64,000 nucleotides of DNA from Mycobacterium malmoense. Lineage in GTDB: Bacteria > Actinomycetota > Actinomycetes > Mycobacteriales > Mycobacteriaceae. Position 1 is the first letter of the stretch. Each line of letters opens with the position of its first letter. Below are positions 25,123 to 34,016 of this stretch, piece after piece. The stretch covers positions 3,410,001 to 3,474,000 of the forward strand of contig NZ_CP080999.1 of the NCBI RefSeq assembly GCF_019645855.1, in the 5' to 3' direction. The notes under the pieces are model-generated. The model had not been told where the DNA came from. It saw only the letters and a program-made list of their open reading frames with translations, and ran no database searches. Made by a program: the position numbers and the translations under genes.

Positions 25123-27150
25123 ATGGTCCTGCACGCCCAGCCCACCGACGGTGCACCCGAGGAAGCGTTCGAAACGGCCCCGGAGACGGCCCTGGCGGCG
25201 CCCATCGATTTCGGCGCGCCCGGGCCGCTCGCGCCGAGCGGGTCGCTGCGGAACCCCTTTCCGCCGATCGCCGACTACGCATTTCTGTCGGACTGGGAGA
25301 CGACGTGCCTGATCTCCCCGGCCGGATCGGTGGAATGGCTCTGCGTGCCCCGGCCGGACTCCGCCAGCGTTTTCGGCGCGATCCTGGACCGCAGCGCCGG
25401 CCATTTCCGGCTGGGCCCCTACGGCGTCTCCGTCCCGTCGGCGCGCCGCTACCTTCCCGGCAGCCTGATCATGGAGACCACCTGGCAGACCCACACCGGG
25501 TGGCTGATCGTGCGCGACGCGCTGGTGATGGGGCCGTGGCACGACATCGAGCGCCGGTCGCGGACGCACCGCCGCACCCCGATGGACTGGGACGCCGAGC
25601 ACATCCTGCTGCGCACGGTGCGCTGCGTCAGCGGCACCGTCGAGCTGATGATGAGCTGCGAGCCGGCGTTCGACTACCACCGCATCGGGGCCACCTGGGA
25701 ATACTCGGCCAACGCGTACGGCGAGGCCATCGCTCGCGCCAGCAAACAACCCGATGCCCACCCGACGCTGCGGCTGACCACCAACCTGCGCATCGGGCTC
25801 GAGGGCCGGGAAGCGCGGGCACGCACCCGGATGAGAGAGGGCGACGACGTGTTCGTCGCCCTGAGCTGGACCAAACACCCGGCGCCGCAGACCTACCAAG
25901 AGGCCGCCGACAAGATGTGGCAGACCACCGAGTGTTGGCGGCAGTGGATCAACATCGGCAACTTCCCCGACCATCCGTGGCGGGCGTACCTACAGCGCAG
26001 CGCGCTCACGCTGAAGGGGTTGACGTATTCGCCCACCGGCGCGCTGCTGGCGGCGGCCACCACGTCGCTGCCGGAAACGCCGCAGGGCGAACGCAACTGG
26101 GATTACCGCTACGCCTGGGTTCGCGACTCGACGTTCGCCTTGTGGGGGCTCTACACCCTGGGGCTGGACCGCGAAGCCGACGACTTCTTCGCGTTCATCG
26201 CCGACGTCTCCGGCGCCAACAGCAACGAGCGTCACCCGCTGCAGGTGATGTACGGCGTCGGCGGCGAGCGCAGCCTGGTCGAGGAGGAGCTGCACCATCT
26301 GTCCGGCTACGACCACGCCCGCCCGGTGCGGATCGGCAACGGCGCCTACGACCAGGTCCAGCACGACATCTGGGGCTCGATCCTGGACTCGTTCTACCTG
26401 CATGCCAAGTCGCGCGAGCAGATCCCGGAGACCCTGTGGCCGGTGTTGAAGAAACAGGTCGAGGAGGCGATCAAGCACTGGCGTGAGCCCGACCGCGGAA
26501 TCTGGGAGGTGCGGGGGGAGCCGCAGCACTTCACCTCCTCGAAGGTGATGTGCTGGGTCGCGCTGGACCGTGGCTCCAAGCTGGCCGAGCGGCAGGGCGA
26601 GAAGAGCTACGCCCAGCAGTGGCGCGCCATCGCCGAGGAGATCAAGGCCGACATTCTCGAGCACGGGGTGGACTCCCGCGGCGTGTTCACCCAGCGCTAT
26701 GGCAGCGACGCGCTGGATGCCTCGCTGCTGCTGGTGGTGCTCACCCGGTTCCTGCCGCCGGACGATCCGCGCGTGCGCAACACCGTGCTCGCGATCGCCA
26801 ACGAGCTCACCGAGGAAGGCCTGGTGCTGCGGTACCGGGTCGAGGAGACCGACGACGGCCTGGCCGGCGAGGAGGGCACGTTCACGATCTGCTCGTTCTG
26901 GCTGGTGTCCGCGCTGGTCGAGATAGGCGAGGTGGCCCGCGCCAAGCGGCTGTGCGAGCGGCTGCTGTCCTACGCCAGCCCGTTGCACCTGTACGCGGAG
27001 GAGATCGAGCCGCGGACCGGTCGGCACCTGGGCAACTTCCCGCAGGCGTTCACCCACCTGGCACTGATCAACGCCGTGGTCCACGTCATCCGCGCCGAAG
27101 AGGAGGCCGACGGCTCCGGGACCTTCCAGCCGGCCAACGCGCCGATGTGA
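25123..27150 (+). CDS. GH15-family trehalase (Rv2402 type)
   Basis: A 675-residue glycoside hydrolase family 15 protein. The N-terminal beta domain (PPIADYAFLSDWETTCLISPAGSVEWLC) precedes an (alpha/alpha)6 barrel with NWDYRYAWVRDSTFALWGLY and EEGTFTICSFWLV. Mycobacterial members of this exact type hydrolyse trehalose to glucose, unlike fungal glucoamylases. ATG 25123 is the only sensible start in frame here. It is convergent with the lipoprotein gene, 9 bases apart. A cytoplasmic location is expected, since no signal peptide is seen. Confidence 0.9.
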   Translation: MVLHAQPTDGAPEEAFETAPETALAAPIDFGAPGPLAPSGSLRNPFPPIADYAFLSDWETTCLISPAGSVEWLCVPRPDSASVFGAILDRSAGHFRLGPYGVSVPSARRYLPGSLIMETTWQTHTGWLIVRDALVMGPWHDIERRSRTHRRTPMDWDAEHILLRTVRCVSGTVELMMSCEPAFDYHRIGATWEYSANAYGEAIARASKQPDAHPTLRLTTNLRIGLEGREARARTRMREGDDVFVALSWTKHPAPQTYQEAADKMWQTTECWRQWINIGNFPDHPWRAYLQRSALTLKGLTYSPTGALLAAATTSLPETPQGERNWDYRYAWVRDSTFALWGLYTLGLDREADDFFAFIADVSGANSNERHPLQVMYGVGGERSLVEEELHHLSGYDHARPVRIGNGAYDQVQHDIWGSILDSFYLHAKSREQIPETLWPVLKKQVEEAIKHWREPDRGIWEVRGEPQHFTSSKVMCWVALDRGSKLAERQGEKSYAQQWRAIAEEIKADILEHGVDSRGVFTQRYGSDALDASLLLVVLTRFLPPDDPRVRNTVLAIANELTEEGLVLRYRVEETDDGLAGEEGTFTICSFWLVSALVEIGEVARAKRLCERLLSYASPLHLYAEEIEPRTGRHLGNFPQAFTHLALINAVVHVIRAEEEADGSGTFQPANAPM

Positions 27151-27159
27151 TACCCCGCG

Positions 27160-27918
27160 TCAGCTCAGGGCGCTGACCTCGTCCATCATGGCGTGCGCGA
27201 TGTCGATGGCGCTGCTGTTGATGTCACCCGATCTTTGGGGCGACGGATTTGAGGTGTTGAAAAAGTCGACCTCGACCTCGACGAGGCAATTGTCCCGCAC
27301 GCCAATCGCGCGGCCCGCCGGAATCGATGGCGAATCCGAGCCGGACACCGTAAACCGCATCGAAACGGTCGCCCCGAGAACAGAAGCGGCAGCTTGGATG
27401 TTGGTGGCCTTGGCCTCGAGCCTGAACACGCTGCCCGGCAACGGCAACGTCGTGCCATCGCATTTTTGCCACTGCCGAGAGAATTCCGCAAACAACGCCT
27501 TGGCGTCGGCGGCCGTCGGCAGGCTGACCACGCCCTCCCGCACGCCGGTCACCTCGACGGACCTGGCAACGTGCCGCCACGTCTCGACCGCGACCTGGCT
27601 GACATTGGCGGATTGGTAGACGCTTTGCTGCAGCATTTCCGCGACGCCGAGGCAGTCGACGGGCAAAGCCGGTCCGTCGTTCTGCAACTGGTCCGGGCCC
27701 CCGAACCGCGGCGGAAAACGATGATCAACCTCGAAGGACTGCTTGAGGATTCGCGACAATACGCCTTCGCCGAGCAGCACCCGCTTGATCGTTTGACCGG
27801 TGAGCGGTCGCGGCGTCGAGTCCGCTGTCGGCCGCGCCGTTCCACCGACGGCGACGGCGCAGCCCGCGGCCAGCGTCACGGCCGCCAACAAGGGCACAAA
27901 AGCCCCGATGGTTTTCAA
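27160..27918 (-). CDS. LppR-like lipoprotein, copy 2 of a tandem pair
   Basis: A 252-residue lipoprotein. The signal MKTIGAFVPLLAAVTLAAGC has a lipobox LAAGC at Cys20. The rest is an extracellular sensor domain of the PknH_C/LppR kind, with Cys pairs (PVDCLG, WQKCDG, DNCLVEVEV). It is a near copy of the gene at 28010-28765: residues DFFNTSNPS, GDIN and HAMMD near the C terminus are shared. The role is unknown. Confidence 0.85.
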   Translation of the reverse strand: MKTIGAFVPLLAAVTLAAGCAVAVGGTARPTADSTPRPLTGQTIKRVLLGEGVLSRILKQSFEVDHRFPPRFGGPDQLQNDGPALPVDCLGVAEMLQQSVYQSANVSQVAVETWRHVARSVEVTGVREGVVSLPTAADAKALFAEFSRQWQKCDGTTLPLPGSVFRLEAKATNIQAAASVLGATVSMRFTVSGSDSPSIPAGRAIGVRDNCLVEVEVDFFNTSNPSPQRSGDINSSAIDIAHAMMDEVSALS

Positions 27919-28009
27919 ACTTCTTGCCTTATCTCCTGCTTTACCAGCAGTTTACGCATACCGGTGCTGCACCGCCGCAAGCCACACCGAAACCACCGGC
28001 GGCGGCGCG

Positions 28010-28765
28010 TCAGCTCAGGGCGCTGACCTTGTCCATCATGGCGTGCGCGATGTCCGCGGCGCTGGTGTTGATGTCGCCCGACCCTTGGTGCGACGGGTTT
28101 GAGGTGTTGAAGAAGTCGACCTCGACCTCGACCAGGCAATTCCCGCGGACACCGATGGCCCGCCCTTCGGGGATGGCCGCCGAATCCGAGCTGGGCAGCG
28201 TCAACTCCATCGAAAGAGTCGCCGCCAGAACAGAATTGACGTCACGCACGTTGGTGATCTTGGCCGTGAGCCGCAGCGTGCTGCCCGGCAACGGCAGCGT
28301 CGTGCCGTCGCAATTTCGCCACTGCTGGGAGAATTTCGTGAACAGCGCGTCGGCGTCGGCCGCCGTGGGCAAGCTGACCACGCCCTCCCTGACGCTGATC
28401 ACCTTCACGGACCTGGCGGCGTGCAACCAGCTCTCAACCGCGACGTGTCTGACATCGCCGGATTGGTAGACGCTTTGCTGCATCATCACCGCGACCCCGA
28501 GGCAGTCGACGGGCGAAGCCGGTCCGTCATTTTGCAACCGGTCCGGGCCCCCGAACTGCGGCAGAAAGTGACGATCGATCTTGAACGGCTGCTGGAGAAT
28601 CTTCGACAGCGCGGCGTCGTCGAGCAGCACCTGCTTGACGGCTTGCCCGGTGAGCGGTCGTGCCGTCGCGTTCGGCGCCGGTTGCGCTTTGCCGCCGACG
28701 ACCACGGCGCAGCCCGAGGCGAGCAGGCCGACGCTCAGCACGGCAATCGCTCGCGCCAACCTCAC
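28010..28765 (-). CDS. lppR: LppR-like lipoprotein, copy 1 of a tandem pair
   Basis: A 251-residue lipoprotein with lipobox LASGC at Cys19. It shares the fold of its neighbour, with four Cys in the same places. It lies directly after lepA (2 bases), as lppR (Rv2403c) does in M. tuberculosis, so this copy is probably the ancestral one. DNA identity with the second copy is high over the last 640 bases of each, and the spacing between the two is 91 bases. Confidence 0.85.
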   Translation of the reverse strand: MRLARAIAVLSVGLLASGCAVVVGGKAQPAPNATARPLTGQAVKQVLLDDAALSKILQQPFKIDRHFLPQFGGPDRLQNDGPASPVDCLGVAVMMQQSVYQSGDVRHVAVESWLHAARSVKVISVREGVVSLPTAADADALFTKFSQQWRNCDGTTLPLPGSTLRLTAKITNVRDVNSVLAATLSMELTLPSSDSAAIPEGRAIGVRGNCLVEVEVDFFNTSNPSHQGSGDINTSAADIAHAMMDKVSALS

Positions 28766-28767
28766 GG

Positions 28768-30702
28768 CTACTTCTTGCCCTTGTCTCCGGCGGCGTCGGT
28801 GGACAACGCGGCGACGAACGCTTCCTGCGGGACCTCGACCCTCCCGATGGTCTTCATCCGCTTCTTGCCTTCCTTCTGCTTCTCCAGAAGCTTGCGTTTC
28901 CGGGTGATGTCACCGCCATAGCACTTGCTCAGCACGTCCTTGCGGATCGCGCGGATGTTCTCGCGCGCAATGATTTTCGACCCGATGGCAGCCTGGACCG
29001 GCACCTCGAACTGCTGGCGCGGGATCAGCTCCTTGAGCTTGGTGGTCATCTTGTTGCCGTAGGCGAACGCCGAATCTTTGTGGACGATCGCGCTAAACGC
29101 GTCGACGGCCTCGCCCTGCAGCAGGATGTCGACCTTGACCAGCTGGGCTTCCTGTTCGCCGGCCTCCTCGTAGTCGAGGCTGGCGTAGCCGCGGGTGCGC
29201 GACTTCAGCGAGTCGAAGAAGTCGAAGATGATCTCGCCGAGCGGCATGGTGTAGCGCAGCTCCACCCGCTCGGGTGACAGGTAGTCCATGCCGCCCAGCT
29301 CGCCGCGGCGCGACTGGCACAGTTCCATGATCGTGCCGATGAACTCGCTGGGCGCGATGATGGTCGTCTTGACGACCGGCTCGTAGACCGTGCGGATCTT
29401 GCCCTCGGGCCAGTCCGACGGATTCGTCACCATCATGGAGTCGTCCGCCCCTCCTTCTAAGACCACCCGGTAGACGACGTTCGGCGACGTCGAGATCAGG
29501 TCTAGGTCGAATTCGCGCTCCAGGCGCTCCCGGGTGATCTCCATGTGCAGCAGGCCCAGGAAGCCGCACCGGAACCCGAAGCCCAGCGCCACCGAGGTTT
29601 CCGGCTCGTAGGTCAGGGCGGCGTCGTTGAGTTGCAGCTTGTCCAGGGCGTCGCGCAGGTTCGGATAGTCGGAGCCGTCGACGGGATACAGACCCGAGTA
29701 GACCATCGGCTTGGGCTCGCGGTAGCCGGTCAGCGCCTCGGTGGCGCCGTGCCGCGCGGTCGTCACCGTGTCGCCGACCTTCGATTGGCGGACGTCCTTC
29801 ACCCCGGTGATCAGGTAGCCCACCTCCCCCACGCCCAGGCCCTCGCTGGGCTTCGGTTCGGGCGAGACGATGCCGACCTCGAGCAGTTCGTGGGTGGCGC
29901 CGGTGGACATCATCAGGATGCGCTCGCGCGGGATGATCTTGCCGTCCACCACGCGGACGTAGGTCACCACGCCGCGGTAGATGTCGTAGACGGAGTCGAA
30001 GATCATCGCGCGGGTGGGCGCGTCGGCGTCGCCCTGCGGCGGCGGCACCTGACGGACCACCTCGTCGAGAAGGTGCGCGACGCCCTCGCCGGTCTTGCCG
30101 GACACCCGCAGCACGTCGGTCGGCTCGCAGCCCATGATGTGGGCGATCTCGGCCGCGTAGCGGTCCGGATCGGCGGCCGGCAGATCGATCTTGTTGAGCA
30201 CCGGGATGATGGTCAGGTCACGGTCCAGCGCCAGGTAGAGGTTGGCCAGGGTCTGGGCCTCGATGCCCTGGGCCGCGTCGACCAGCAGCACCGCGCCCTC
30301 ACAGGCCTCCAGCGCGCGGGAGACCTCGTAGGTGAAGTCGACGTGACCAGGGGTGTCGATCAGGTGCAGGACGTACTGGGTTCCATCGACTTGCCAGGGC
30401 AGCCGGACGTTCTGGGCCTTGATGGTGATCCCGCGCTCCCGCTCGATGTCCATCCGGTCCAGGTATTGGGCGCGCATCGATCGCTCGTCGACGACGCCGG
30501 TGAGCTGGAGCATCCGGTCCGCGAGCGTCGACTTGCCATGGTCGATGTGAGCGATGATGCAGAAGTTCCGAATCTGCGCCGGCGCGGTGAAGGTCTTGTC
30601 GGCGAAACTGCTGATGGGAATCTCCTGGTCTGCACATGCTGGAGGCTGCTCGCTGGTGTGTCCAGCGTATCCATGCGGCGTTGCCGGGACACACTGGGAC
30701 AC
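28768..30702 (-). CDS. lepA: LepA / elongation factor 4, back-translocating GTPase
   Basis: A 644-residue translation GTPase acting on the ribosome. G1 is AHIDHGKST, G3 is DTPGHVDF, and G4 is NKIDLP. Domains II, III and V and the LepA-specific C-terminal domain (TRKRKLLEKQKEGKKRMK) follow. The start is uncertain: GTG 30702 gives the length closest to the family; strong similarity begins only at EIPISSFADK. In domain III it has YRVVLEGGADDSMM where M. tuberculosis has YRVHKDDGTEIR, so this loop is variable. It diverges from the PemK-like gene. Confidence 0.95.
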   Translation of the reverse strand: MSQCVPATPHGYAGHTSEQPPACADQEIPISSFADKTFTAPAQIRNFCIIAHIDHGKSTLADRMLQLTGVVDERSMRAQYLDRMDIERERGITIKAQNVRLPWQVDGTQYVLHLIDTPGHVDFTYEVSRALEACEGAVLLVDAAQGIEAQTLANLYLALDRDLTIIPVLNKIDLPAADPDRYAAEIAHIMGCEPTDVLRVSGKTGEGVAHLLDEVVRQVPPPQGDADAPTRAMIFDSVYDIYRGVVTYVRVVDGKIIPRERILMMSTGATHELLEVGIVSPEPKPSEGLGVGEVGYLITGVKDVRQSKVGDTVTTARHGATEALTGYREPKPMVYSGLYPVDGSDYPNLRDALDKLQLNDAALTYEPETSVALGFGFRCGFLGLLHMEITRERLEREFDLDLISTSPNVVYRVVLEGGADDSMMVTNPSDWPEGKIRTVYEPVVKTTIIAPSEFIGTIMELCQSRRGELGGMDYLSPERVELRYTMPLGEIIFDFFDSLKSRTRGYASLDYEEAGEQEAQLVKVDILLQGEAVDAFSAIVHKDSAFAYGNKMTTKLKELIPRQQFEVPVQAAIGSKIIARENIRAIRKDVLSKCYGGDITRKRKLLEKQKEGKKRMKTIGRVEVPQEAFVAALSTDAAGDKGKK

Positions 30703-30738
30703 AATCGCACCCGGCCGCTCGCGTCTATGCTGCGAAAT

Positions 30739-31341
30739 ATGGCGTCTACGCGAAAATCGCAGTGGAAGACGTTTCAGCGTTTTGCGGAGAATCTGGTTTT
30801 CACCGGGGCTCCGCGACTCGTCCGGCACGTGCAGAACTCGCAGACCGTGCTGCGAGAACTCCAGCAAGCCGTGAAGATCACCGCGAACGTCATCGCCGCG
30901 GCCGCGCCGCAGCCACCCATTTCGATCACGGCGGGCCGGCCGGTGACGAGCACCAGCTTCCCCACCTCGCAGCGAGCCCGCAAGCTGGTGTACGCCCCGA
31001 ACCTCGATGGCCGGGCCGATCCCGGGGAGGTCGTCTGGACGTGGGTGGTCTACGAGGACGATCCCACCCGCGGGAAGGACCGACCGGTCCTCGTCGTGGG
31101 TCGCGACCGCAGCGTGTTGCTGGGATTGATGGTGTCCAGCCAGGAGCGCCACGCCACCGACCCGGACTGGGTCGCCATCGGTTCTGGCGCCTGGGATTAC
31201 GAAGGCCGCGAAAGCTGGGTCCGGCTCGACCGGGTGCTCGACGTGCCCGAGGAGGGCATCCGCCGCGAGGGCGCGATCCTGGATCGCGAGATCTTCGACG
31301 CGGTCGCCGCTCGGCTGCGCGCCGACTACTCCTGGAGCTAA
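30739..31341 (+). CDS. PemK/MazF-fold-like protein (Rv2405 type)
   Basis: A 200-residue protein. An N-terminal helical part is followed by a PemK-like barrel at about residues 80-190 (PGEVVWTWVVYEDDPTRGKDR, then PVLVVGRD). No antitoxin gene is adjacent, so toxin activity is doubtful; this is a fixed chromosomal gene at the same place as Rv2405. ATG 30739 is chosen because TATGCT (30726-30731) is an ideal leaderless -10 seven bases upstream; ATG 30727 is in frame but overlaps this box. Confidence 0.75.
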   Translation: MASTRKSQWKTFQRFAENLVFTGAPRLVRHVQNSQTVLRELQQAVKITANVIAAAAPQPPISITAGRPVTSTSFPTSQRARKLVYAPNLDGRADPGEVVWTWVVYEDDPTRGKDRPVLVVGRDRSVLLGLMVSSQERHATDPDWVAIGSGAWDYEGRESWVRLDRVLDVPEEGIRREGAILDREIFDAVAARLRADYSWS

Positions 31342-31346
31342 TGCTT

Positions 31347-31408
31347 CACCGAGCGTGTAACCACTGCGAAAAATCGGCCGGATTTTCGCGCTGAGCACAC
31401 GTTCGGCG
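31347..31408. repeat. Palindromic repeat / terminator between convergent genes (family 2, copy 2)
   Basis: CACCGAGCGTGTAACCACTG at 31347-31366 continues GCGAAAAATC and then mirrors into GGATTTTCGCGC, CACACGTTCGGCG (ends 31408). It lies between the convergent PemK-like and CBS genes. The left arm shares 18 of 22 bases with the repeat after mbtA. Runs of A and T near the tip make it a terminator candidate in both directions. Confidence 0.6.
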
Positions 31409-31416
31409 AAGCGGAG

Positions 31417-31845
31417 CTACCCCTGCGTGATGTAGGAGTGCAGCTGCTGCTGCTCGGCCTCGAGCTCTTCCATTCGGGTCTTTACCACGTCGCCGATGCT
31501 GACGATGCCGATCAGCTTCTTCCCGTCCAACACCGGGACGTGACGCACCCGGTTGTTGGTCATCAGCGCGCTGACGGCATCCACCGTGTCGGACTTCGTG
31601 CACGTGGCGACCGTCGAGGTCATGATCTTGGAAACCGGGCGGGACAGCAGGCTGGCGCCATGCGTGTGCAGCTGGCGCACGACGTCGCGCTCGGACACGA
31701 TCCCGACGACGCCCTCGGTGCCGATGACCACCATGGCGCCGATGTTCTGCTCGGCGAGGCCGGCAAGCAGCTCCCGGACCGTCGCATCCGGGTTGATCGT
31801 CACCACCGCCGCACCCTTGTTCCGCAAGACGTCCGCAATCCGCAT
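31417..31845 (-). CDS. Two-CBS-domain protein (Rv2406c type)
   Basis: A 142-residue protein made of two CBS domains (about 8-63 and 72-130), each ending in a typical G(I)VS-D-V pattern (GIVSERDVV, GIVSIGDVV). CBS pairs bind adenosine nucleotides and regulate partners, but the partner is unknown. ATG 31845 (MRIADVLRN) gives the family length; the frame runs 39 codons further but without similarity. Confidence 0.9.
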   Translation of the reverse strand: MRIADVLRNKGAAVVTINPDATVRELLAGLAEQNIGAMVVIGTEGVVGIVSERDVVRQLHTHGASLLSRPVSKIMTSTVATCTKSDTVDAVSALMTNNRVRHVPVLDGKKLIGIVSIGDVVKTRMEELEAEQQQLHSYITQG

Positions 31846-31988
31846 CAAGGCCTCCAGCCGGTTGTGAGCTGCTTCACACCAGGCTACGGCTAACTCGCGC
31901 GGCAGGAAAGCCACGAACGAAGACGCCGGATCGAGACCCAATCTTCCAAAGAGATCACCCATCCAATCTGATTGGGTGACCTGCTTTT

Positions 31989-32050
31989 CAACCGTCGCGA
32001 CTGGCCTGGTTGGTCAACCGTCGCGACTGGCCTGGTTGGTCAACCGTCGT
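31989..32050 (+). repeat. Tandem repeat of 26 bases, 2.4 copies
   Basis: CAACCGTCGCGACTGGCCTG followed by GTTGGT is present at 31989-32014 and 32015-32040, with ten bases of a third copy. The stretch 31846-32108 has no gene. The repeat could be a VNTR and lies at the edge of the toxin-antitoxin island. Confidence 0.8.
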
Positions 32051-32108
32051 CAACGCTGCTCACTTTTCCGACCGGAGCTGATTCCCGCAGGGCTGGCTCA
32101 GTCGATAG

Positions 32109-32867
32109 TCAGCAGCCAACCAGCACCCGCAGTGCGGCGTGGCCTCGTCGGAAGCTTGTCCCGGCGGCTATCCATGACGGGTGGTCGGGATCTTGCAGTG
32201 CATCCCACAACGCCGAGATACGTTTGCTGTCGCTGCCGATCATCCGAGCACGGTCACCGACCGGATCGGTCGCCGCGCACGCCAGCACCGCTGCGTCGTC
32301 AAGATGGCGTCCGCGGTCGCGGGAGTCCCCCATGTACGCCGCGCCTTTGAGTACCAGTGCCCCGAGGACGTCGGGAATGCTCAGCACTACGACGTCCTCG
32401 CCGGTATTCACCTCACAGTTCACCGTCTTGCGCAGAGCTGAGGTGCCGCCGGGGACCGCAAATACCTTCCGACGTAGCACCTTCGGCTGCCACTTCGGCG
32501 AGAGATGGTCGGCAACCATGACGTCGACCATCTCGGCGCCGCGAGGGCCGCGCACAAATCGGTGTACCGGCCCGTCACCGACCGGTTCGCGCAGCGCATA
32601 GCCGAGTCGTTCCAAGTCGTGCCGGACACCGCCGAAGGTAGCCGCGCCCGTCTCGATGTGCAGGACCATGTCCACGTCGCGGGTGGGGCGGGTGAGCTGC
32701 AATCCCGCGTACGCGGCGTGGAGCTGCACCATCAGCCCACCGACCAGCGTCCACTGGGTGTGCGGGATGGCCTGCACGATCTCAACGAGCTGCGGCCACG
32801 GCGGCGGCCACCCGCCTGCAGGGGCGTTCACACGCCAGACTGGTCGACCGCCGCCTGGGGACGTCAT
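32109..32867 (-). CDS. AbiEii/MenT-like nucleotidyltransferase toxin
   Basis: A 252-residue DUF1814-type nucleotidyltransferase. The hallmark is VGGLMVQLHAAYAG (Gly43-Gly44), then RPTRDVDMVL with Asp64 and Asp66 as metal ligands. KGAAY (Lys in the central part) and the H-L-D-D motif complete the usual set. Related MenT toxins of M. tuberculosis transfer nucleotides to tRNA acceptor ends and stop translation; whether this one does so is inferred. Its ATG overlaps the stop of the preceding HTH gene by 4 bases, the normal antitoxin-toxin order. Confidence 0.75.
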   Translation of the reverse strand: MTSPGGGRPVWRVNAPAGGWPPPWPQLVEIVQAIPHTQWTLVGGLMVQLHAAYAGLQLTRPTRDVDMVLHIETGAATFGGVRHDLERLGYALREPVGDGPVHRFVRGPRGAEMVDVMVADHLSPKWQPKVLRRKVFAVPGGTSALRKTVNCEVNTGEDVVVLSIPDVLGALVLKGAAYMGDSRDRGRHLDDAAVLACAATDPVGDRARMIGSDSKRISALWDALQDPDHPSWIAAGTSFRRGHAALRVLVGC

Positions 32868-33583
32868 CTGGACGGTCGTCCGGAGGTGCGCCGACGCGCA
32901 AGTGCATTCGTGGAACGGAAGGCGTCGAGCAAGTCCTCCAGGACGCGCGTCCCCGCAGCCGATTCACGGGTGTCCAGGGACTCGGCCAAATCGACTGCAA
33001 CTGCCGCTGTGAGCACATGGTCGACGGCGTATCCAGCATCGTCAGGTACCACTCGCACGGTCACATCGCCGTCGACATCGTCGAAGAACCCCAGCGTTCT
33101 GACGAGGTGCGCGAAGTCGCGAGCGCCGACATAGCCGTCGGCTCCCCTGTCGACCGCTACGAGATCGAACAGCTCGGACATCGCCGGGTCGCGCAACGCG
33201 CTGACCCCTGAATGCAGCAGTCCCGTGCCCTTGCCCCAGCCTTGCATTCGATGAATTGTCGCGCGGCGACGCGTCATCCAGCACAACTCGGAAGCACTAC
33301 TGGCACGCAGCCGATGACGCAGCCGTGACATCGCTGAGCTGTCCAGCCAATGGACACGTTCACCGGAGAGCAATGTGAGCGCAGCCCACGCTGTGGCCGC
33401 AGTCCACGGCCGGCCCTTGTCGCGGCTTTGCTTAGCCAGCCGATGCACCGAAGCGCCGTCGAGCAGCAGTGCGCCGGCGACCGTGCGCGTCACGGTGAGT
33501 TCTCCGGCGCGGGCGAGCCGCGCGATCTGCCGGGCTGAGACCCCCAGGACCTCCGCCCCTGCGACCGTCGTCATCTCGCTCAT
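32864..33583 (-). CDS. HTH antitoxin of the AbiE/MenAT-like pair
   Basis: A 239-residue protein. An N-terminal helix-turn-helix (about 5-50: AEVLGVSARQIARLARAGEL, then a wing with LLLDGASVHRLA) is followed by an AbiEi-like C-terminal part (WTAATAWAALTLLSG, then VRVVPD...HVLTAAVAVDLAES). It is expected to neutralise the nucleotidyltransferase and to repress its own promoter; a palindrome 9 bases upstream fits. ATG 33583 is used; ATG 33574 is a possible leaderless start. Confidence 0.7.
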   Translation of the reverse strand: MSEMTTVAGAEVLGVSARQIARLARAGELTVTRTVAGALLLDGASVHRLAKQSRDKGRPWTAATAWAALTLLSGERVHWLDSSAMSRLRHRLRASSASELCWMTRRRATIHRMQGWGKGTGLLHSGVSALRDPAMSELFDLVAVDRGADGYVGARDFAHLVRTLGFFDDVDGDVTVRVVPDDAGYAVDHVLTAAVAVDLAESLDTRESAAGTRVLEDLLDAFRSTNALARRRTSGRPSR

Positions 33584-33591
33584 GCATATAT

Positions 33592-33607
33592 GGTCTCGTA
33601 CAAGACC
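33592..33607. promoter_or_regulatory. Palindromic operator candidate of the toxin-antitoxin pair
   Basis: GGTCTCGTACAAGACC has 5-base perfect arms and is 14 of 16 symmetric. It lies 9 bases before the antitoxin ATG, next to the AT-rich CATATATG. Autorepression by the HTH antitoxin is the natural reading. Confidence 0.55.
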
Positions 33608-34016
33608 TTTTTACGCAATACTGCCTGTTAAAAGCATCAGTCGCGGCTACCTTCGACGATTTGATGCCGCCAGATTAGGTGGTCGTCCCCACACTGGCCG
33701 AGGGCGTCCCGCCCGGCGGTGGAGGCGGCGAGGATGGGGTGAACGAGCTAAATTCCGATCGCGGAACCATCTTCTCGCACACCCACAAGAACCCGGACAG
33801 GTCAATCTAGTAAACCGCACCCTCGAAAGTCCCACGCACTAGGTTCTTCGCGGCTACTGCAAGTCGACCCTCGCTAGCCCGCTATGGCCGAGGGATTCTG
33901 GTCCGCAACCTGGCGGCTTATTCGTGGCCGCGGCGTGGGGGCCGAATCCTCTTGTCTGCCAGCTAATTCAGTTGATTGGGCCACGCGGCGCTCATACGGC
34001 TTGCAAGGATAGGGCC
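33608..34016. other. Intergenic region between toxin-antitoxin island and rnz
   Basis: About 410 bases with no supported gene. The left 60 bases are AT-rich, as expected of a promoter on transferred DNA. No tRNA, IS end or PE gene was seen, although M. tuberculosis has a PE gene just after rnz. AAGGA (34005-34009) serves the next gene. Confidence 0.5.

Noticed and set aside
30739..31341. PemK-like protein as a toxin of a toxin-antitoxin pair
   Set aside because: No antitoxin gene adjacent, a long N-terminal extension, and a fixed place beside lepA in mycobacteria.
33647..33842. Small ORFs on both strands between the antitoxin and rnz
   Set aside because: No ribosome binding site, no family similarity, Arg/Pro-rich shadow composition.
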